Shown here: piece after piece, positions 60,502-64,000 of the stretch
How the letters are laid out: the number at the start of each line of letters is the position of its first letter
Position numbering within the stretch: position 1 is the first letter of the stretch
Assembly: GCA_016521575.1 (NCBI GenBank)
Contig: JAEKDP010000002.1
Span: forward strand, 221,709-285,708
DNA: 64,000 nt
Direction: 5' to 3'
DNA from: Rhodobacteraceae bacterium F11138
GTDB taxonomy: Bacteria; Pseudomonadota; Alphaproteobacteria; Rhodobacterales; Rhodobacteraceae
Notes under the pieces: model-generated
Told to the model about the DNA's origin: nothing
Database searches by the model: none
Seen by the model: only the letters and a program-made list of their open reading frames with translations
Made by a program: the position numbers and the translations under genes

Positions 60502-61281
60502 TCACATGGTCAGGTTGGTAGCCCCGCCATCCAGCAACAGATTCTGTCCGACGATGAAACCGGCGTGCTGACTGCACAGGAACGCGCATGCCGCCCCGAA
60601 TTCCGTGGGTGTGCCATAGCGCCCGACCGGGATGGTCGACTCGCGCTGGCTGCGGGCTTCGGCCATGCTGATGTTCTGGGACGTGCTGGCGCCTTTGTCC
60701 AACGACGTGGCGCGGTCGGTGTCGTGGATGCCGGGCAGCAGGTTGTTGATGGTGACCCCCTTGCCCGCCACTTGCCGCGACGTTCCCGCGACATAGCCGG
60801 TCAAACCGGTTCTGGCCGAGTTGGACAGCCCCAGAACGCTGACGGGTGCGCGCACCGACTGGCTGGTGATATTGACCACGCGGCCCCAGCCACGATCCAT
60901 CATGCCGGGCACCAGCGCCTTGATCAGGGCGATCGGAGCCAGCATGTTGGCGTCCAGCGCCTTGATGAAATCCTCGCGGTCCCAGTCGCTCCACACGCCG
61001 GGGGGCGGGCCGCCTGCGTTATTGACCAGAATATCGACCGCACCGGCGGCCTCGATCACCTGGGCCTGACCCTCGGCGGTTGCCACATCGGCCGCCACGG
61101 TGGTCACCGTTACCCCGTATTTGTCGCGAATCGCCTGTGCCGATGCTTCCAGTGCCTCGGCACCCCGCGCATTCATCACCAGATCGACGCCCGCCTCTGC
61201 CAGCGCCTCGGCACAGCCCAATCCCAGCCCCTTGCTGCTGGCACATACCAAAGCGCGTTTTCCCGCGATTCCCAGATCCAT
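60502..61281 (-). CDS. SDR-fold protein lacking the catalytic Tyr/Lys
   Basis: 259 residues. The NAD(P) loop is CASSKGLGLGCAEALAEAG and the core NNAGGPPPGVWSDW is intact. Where SDRs have Tyr-x3-Lys, this reads LSNSARTGLTGYVAG, with Ser and Arg in those positions. The ATG at 61281 follows GGGAG seven bases before. A distinct FabG-like subfamily shares this change, so the protein is probably not an ordinary dehydrogenase. It ends 118 bases before glsA. Confidence 0.85.
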   Translation of the reverse strand: MDLGIAGKRALVCASSKGLGLGCAEALAEAGVDLVMNARGAEALEASAQAIRDKYGVTVTTVAADVATAEGQAQVIEAAGAVDILVNNAGGPPPGVWSDWDREDFIKALDANMLAPIALIKALVPGMMDRGWGRVVNITSQSVRAPVSVLGLSNSARTGLTGYVAGTSRQVAGKGVTINNLLPGIHDTDRATSLDKGASTSQNISMAEARSQRESTIPVGRYGTPTEFGAACAFLCSQHAGFIVGQNLLLDGGATNLTM

Positions 61282-61543
61282 CGTCATGCTCCCACGTTTG
61301 TGACGCATGCGACGTAACATCGGTTCCGCCCGAAATACCAGAGGTATATTCAGCAAATGCCCGGCAGCGGGCAACGCCGAAAGCGCGCGGCACCGATCAT
61401 TCCGATCCGCTGTGGAACGCGCTCAGAGCGCAGGTTTCACGCGCCGCGACAGTCCGCCCCGCGGAAAAGTCCGGCGCAGCAGACACGGGGCGGACACGGG
61501 CAGGCATATGCCCGCGCCTGCCAAAGATCATCGCTGCAGGACA

Positions 61544-61765
61544 CTACAGATAGTAAACATCCCGGAACGCGTATTGCACGATCTTGTCGCGTGTGATGCC
61601 AAGTTTTGCCAGTTCGGCGTCCGACATGGCGTTCAACTTCTGCGCCGTCATCAGGCGATGATTGTTGTTCGCACATTGGATCAGAAACCGCCCGACCGCA
61701 CGAAACGGGGACAGAAGCGTATGAAGGACGGGAATTTCCGTCGAATTTGTGGTTGTAGCCGTCAT
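61544..61765 (-). CDS. DUF1127 protein
   Basis: 73 residues. The conserved end KLNAMSDAELAKLGITRDKIVQYAFRDVYYL is the DUF1127 mark (LNAMSDAELAKLGI), preceded by a short hydrophobic helix. Small DUF1127 proteins in alphaproteobacteria have been tied to phosphate, stress and small-RNA regulation. GAGG lies 6-7 bases upstream of the ATG. Confidence 0.88.
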   Translation of the reverse strand: MTATTTNSTEIPVLHTLLSPFRAVGRFLIQCANNNHRLMTAQKLNAMSDAELAKLGITRDKIVQYAFRDVYYL

Positions 61766-62180
61766 TGGAGACCTCGTTTGTCGTAAAGTTCAAGGGCTCC
61801 TCCCTTGCCGTGATAGATGGCGATCTCTCTGCACCGCAGCAAGACCCGTTGATGCAATCCCGCGTCGCGGTCAGCGCATGGCTGTTGTAACGCGGCCTTC
61901 ACCGCTGGCCTGTCCGTTTCCGATGGATCGCGATGCCATCGTCTGCGGCACACCGGACCAACGAATCACAAGCCGTCAGATCCGATACCCTCGCTGACCC
62001 CAATTACTTTATTGGCGCAGTCCAACGTCAGCACACAGATTCCGCAGCCTTCGCCAAACGACATCGGGGCCAGATCGCGTACCGCCCGCCCCCCGTCGCC
62101 TGCCACCGCACCACGGAAACCGCGCCCTAAAGGACCATATCCCGCAAGCCGTCACCGCGGCACCCGGCGGCGCGCATAGC

Positions 62181-62202
62181 CCGGAAATCCATATATTTCC
62201 GG
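62181..62202. repeat. Perfect 8-bp inverted repeat (CCGGAAAT ... ATTTCCGG)
   Basis: CCGGAAAT at 62181-62188 and ATTTCCGG at 62195-62202 flank the 6-base spacer CCATAT. It can be an operator or an RNA hairpin, 185 bases before the peptide-binding gene. Confidence 0.6.
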
Positions 62203-62241
62203 CCCTCGCAGTCAGGTGAGCAGGTGACCTTGGTTGCACTC

Positions 62242-62273
62242 CAGACGGTTGCCGTTCCGTCTGCCCTTTTCTT
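62242..62273 (+). terminator. Terminator-like hairpin in the leader of the peptide-binding gene
   Basis: CAGACGG (62242-62248) and CCGTCTG (62257-62263) form a 7-bp stem with an 8-base loop, followed by CCCTTTTCTT. No gene on the plus strand ends just upstream. It could end a small RNA or act as an attenuator ahead of the gene at 62387. Confidence 0.55.
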
Positions 62274-62386
62274 GGGCACGTTTCAGTGGCAATGTGCGCC
62301 GCATGCGTTGGCCTTCCAGAATGGGCGGTCAGATCGCAAAGCAATATACGTCAATCCAAAATGACGGACTAACTTGGGAGAAAATG

Positions 62387-63976
62387 ATGACGTTGAAATC
62401 ATATTTGGCGGCAGGGGCAACGGCGCTTGCGTTGTGTGCCGGGTCTGCATCTGCGCAGGCGCTGGTCTATTGCTCGGAAGGCTCGCCGGAAGGGTTCGAT
62501 CCCGCACTTTATACCGCCGGGACCACCTTCGATGCGTCCAGCCACCCGATCTACAACCGGCTGACCGAATTCAAGACCGGCACCACCGAAGTGATCCCGG
62601 GGCTGGCCGAAAGCTGGGAGATCAGCGACGACGGCAAGACCGTGACCTTCAAGCTGCGCAAAGGCGTCAAGTTCCACAGCAACGACAGCTTCACCCCTAC
62701 CCGCGAATTCAACGCGGATGACGTGATCTTTTCCTTTGACCGCCAGGGCAACCCGGACAATCCGTATCACACGGTGTCGGGCGGCACCTGGGAATATTAC
62801 GGCGGCATGTCCATGCCCGACCTGGTCGAAAGCATCGAAAAGGTCGACGACTACACCGTTCGGTTCAACCTGACCCGCCCGGAAGCACCGTTCATTGCCA
62901 ATATGGCGATGGATTTCGCATCCATCGTGTCGGCGGAATATGCCGATGCCATGATGGAGGCCGGCACCCCCGAAATGATGAACCAGGCGCCCATCGGCAC
63001 CGGTCCGTTCAGCTTCCAGGCCTATCAGAAAGACGCGGTGATCCGGTACGTCCGCAATGACGATTACTGGGGCGATCCGGCCAAGGTCGAAGCGCTGATC
63101 TTTGCGATCACGCCTGATGCCAGCGTGCGCTATCAGAAGGTGCAGGCGGGCGAATGCCATGTCATGGCCTATCCGAACCCGGCAGATATTGCCGACATGA
63201 AGTCCAACGCCGATATCGTGGTGATGGAACAGGAAGGGCTGAACGTGGGCTATCTGGCCTACAACACCAAGGTTGCTCCCTATGACAACCCCAAAGTGCG
63301 CAAGGCGCTGAACATGGCAATCGACAAGCAGGCGATCATCGACGTCGTGTTCCAGGGTTCGGGCGAGATTGCCAAGAACCCGATTCCGCCGACCATGTGG
63401 TCCTATAACGACGCGGTCGAAGATGATGCATTCGATCCCGAAGCCGCCAAGGCGATGCTGGCCGAAGAAGGCGTCAGCGATCTGAAGATGAAGATCTGGG
63501 CCATGCCGGTGCAGCGTCCCTACAACCCCAATGCGCGGCGCATGGCCGAGCTGATGCAGGAAGATTTCGGCAAGATCGGTGTCGATGTCGAGATCGTGTC
63601 CTATGAGTGGGGCGAATATCTTGAACGGTCCAAGGCCGAAGACCGCGACGGTGCAGTGCTGCTGGGCTGGACCGGCGACAATGGCGACCCGGACAACTTC
63701 CTGGCCGTCCTGCTGGGCTGTGACGCTGTGGGCGGCTCGAACCGCGCAATGTGGTGCCACGAACCCTTCGACGAGCTGCTGCAAAAAGCCAAGGTTCTGC
63801 CGACTCAGGAAGAGCGCGCGGAACTCTATGAGCAGGCGCAGGTGATCTTCAAGGAACAGGCGCCCTGGGCCACGATCGCGCATTCGGTGGTTCACATGAC
63901 CATGCGCCCCGAGGTCGACGGCTATGTGGTGCACCCGCTGGGCGGGCACATCTTCAACCAGGTTGGCCTGAAGTAA
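62387..63976 (+). CDS. Peptide ABC transporter substrate-binding protein (SBP family 5, DppA-like)
   Basis: 529 residues. A signal peptide (residues 1-23, ending ASA before QALVYCSEG) exports it to the periplasm. LTEFKTGTTEVIPGLAESW and YNRLTEF are the family 5 start, and APIGTGPFSFQAY with ALNMAIDKQAI follow as usual. DppA-type proteins bind dipeptides or haem for import. GGAG lies 6 bases before ATG 62387 and only 3 before 62384, favouring the former. The permease genes would be expected beyond the window end. Confidence 0.92.
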   Translation: MTLKSYLAAGATALALCAGSASAQALVYCSEGSPEGFDPALYTAGTTFDASSHPIYNRLTEFKTGTTEVIPGLAESWEISDDGKTVTFKLRKGVKFHSNDSFTPTREFNADDVIFSFDRQGNPDNPYHTVSGGTWEYYGGMSMPDLVESIEKVDDYTVRFNLTRPEAPFIANMAMDFASIVSAEYADAMMEAGTPEMMNQAPIGTGPFSFQAYQKDAVIRYVRNDDYWGDPAKVEALIFAITPDASVRYQKVQAGECHVMAYPNPADIADMKSNADIVVMEQEGLNVGYLAYNTKVAPYDNPKVRKALNMAIDKQAIIDVVFQGSGEIAKNPIPPTMWSYNDAVEDDAFDPEAAKAMLAEEGVSDLKMKIWAMPVQRPYNPNARRMAELMQEDFGKIGVDVEIVSYEWGEYLERSKAEDRDGAVLLGWTGDNGDPDNFLAVLLGCDAVGGSNRAMWCHEPFDELLQKAKVLPTQEERAELYEQAQVIFKEQAPWATIAHSVVHMTMRPEVDGYVVHPLGGHIFNQVGLK

Positions 63977-64000
63977 GCCAACCTACCTGGCGGGGCGGCC

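Larger units (their letters stand above)
61766..62386. other. 621-base non-coding region upstream of the peptide-binding gene
   Basis: No reading frame here has coding character. It contains two clear hairpins (listed separately) and the ribosome site GGAG at 62377-62380. It must also hold the promoters of the divergent DUF1127 gene and the peptide-binding gene. Its length is unusual for this dense region. Confidence 0.6.

Overview
The window looks like a chromosome segment of a marine Rhodobacteraceae (Roseobacter-group) alphaproteobacterium. This rests on high G+C, dense coding, and family markers: a single-cysteine DksA, a double-length dCTP deaminase, RSP_2647/RSP_2648-type neighbours, a DUF1127 protein and a form II CO-dehydrogenase-like operon. 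No database was searched, so names come from recognising motifs, lengths and gene order. I see no prophage, insertion sequence, CRISPR array or integron. The only RNA gene I can support is one tRNA-Pro.

Layout. 1-2.8 kb: the 3' end of ihfA, a MerR regulator with a 14-copy PE repeat, tRNA-Pro(GGG), dcd and a small basic protein. 2.9-9.4 kb (minus): scpB, scpA, nagZ, a SPOR protein, argS and dgt. 9.5-12.5 kb: an A-type Fe-S carrier, xth, a flavin monooxygenase and dksA with a clear terminator. 12.6-19.8 kb: MoxR ATPase, GNAT, DUF2927 lipoprotein, VWA protein, M48 protease, a PIN protein and an RNA methyltransferase. 19.5-25.3 kb: glnE, an AEC permease and an amidase. 25.4-33.7 kb (minus): a molybdenum hydroxylase operon in the order coxD, coxE, xdhC, MPT-binding, coxS, coxL, coxM. 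34.0-39.1 kb: a four-gene glycosyltransferase/sulfotransferase cassette, including an unusual fusion protein. 39.2-47.9 kb: pyrC, pyrE, dnaB, alr, MlaE/MlaF-type ABC genes, a PqiA-like membrane protein, radA and cvpA. 48.2-54.9 kb: a Hint-domain gene placed between cvpA and purF, then purF, SDR, surE, pcm and an NlpD-like lipoprotein. 54.9-57.3 kb (minus): a DUF815 ATPase and tatCBA. 57.5-64 kb: a WYL regulator, an orphan ABC ATPase overlapping a run-on glutaminase, an SDR, DUF1127 and a peptide-binding protein.

How the genes work together. The MoxR and VWA proteins at 12.7/15.7 kb and at 32.8/31.5 kb form two AAA+/VWA pairs; the second probably matures the Mo-Cu/Mo enzyme encoded beside it. 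The nagZ-scpAB block and the tatABC / surE-pcm-nlpD block are normally contiguous in alphaproteobacteria but lie about 50 kb apart here. The least ordinary region is the 34-39 kb surface-glycan cassette. It holds three paralogous glycosyltransferase domains and two sulfotransferase-like domains, one of them fused and apparently without the PAPS-loop lysine. Other points of interest are the Hint protein without a catalytic cysteine, the glutaminase that lost its stop codon, and structured non-coding DNA upstream of the peptide-binding protein.
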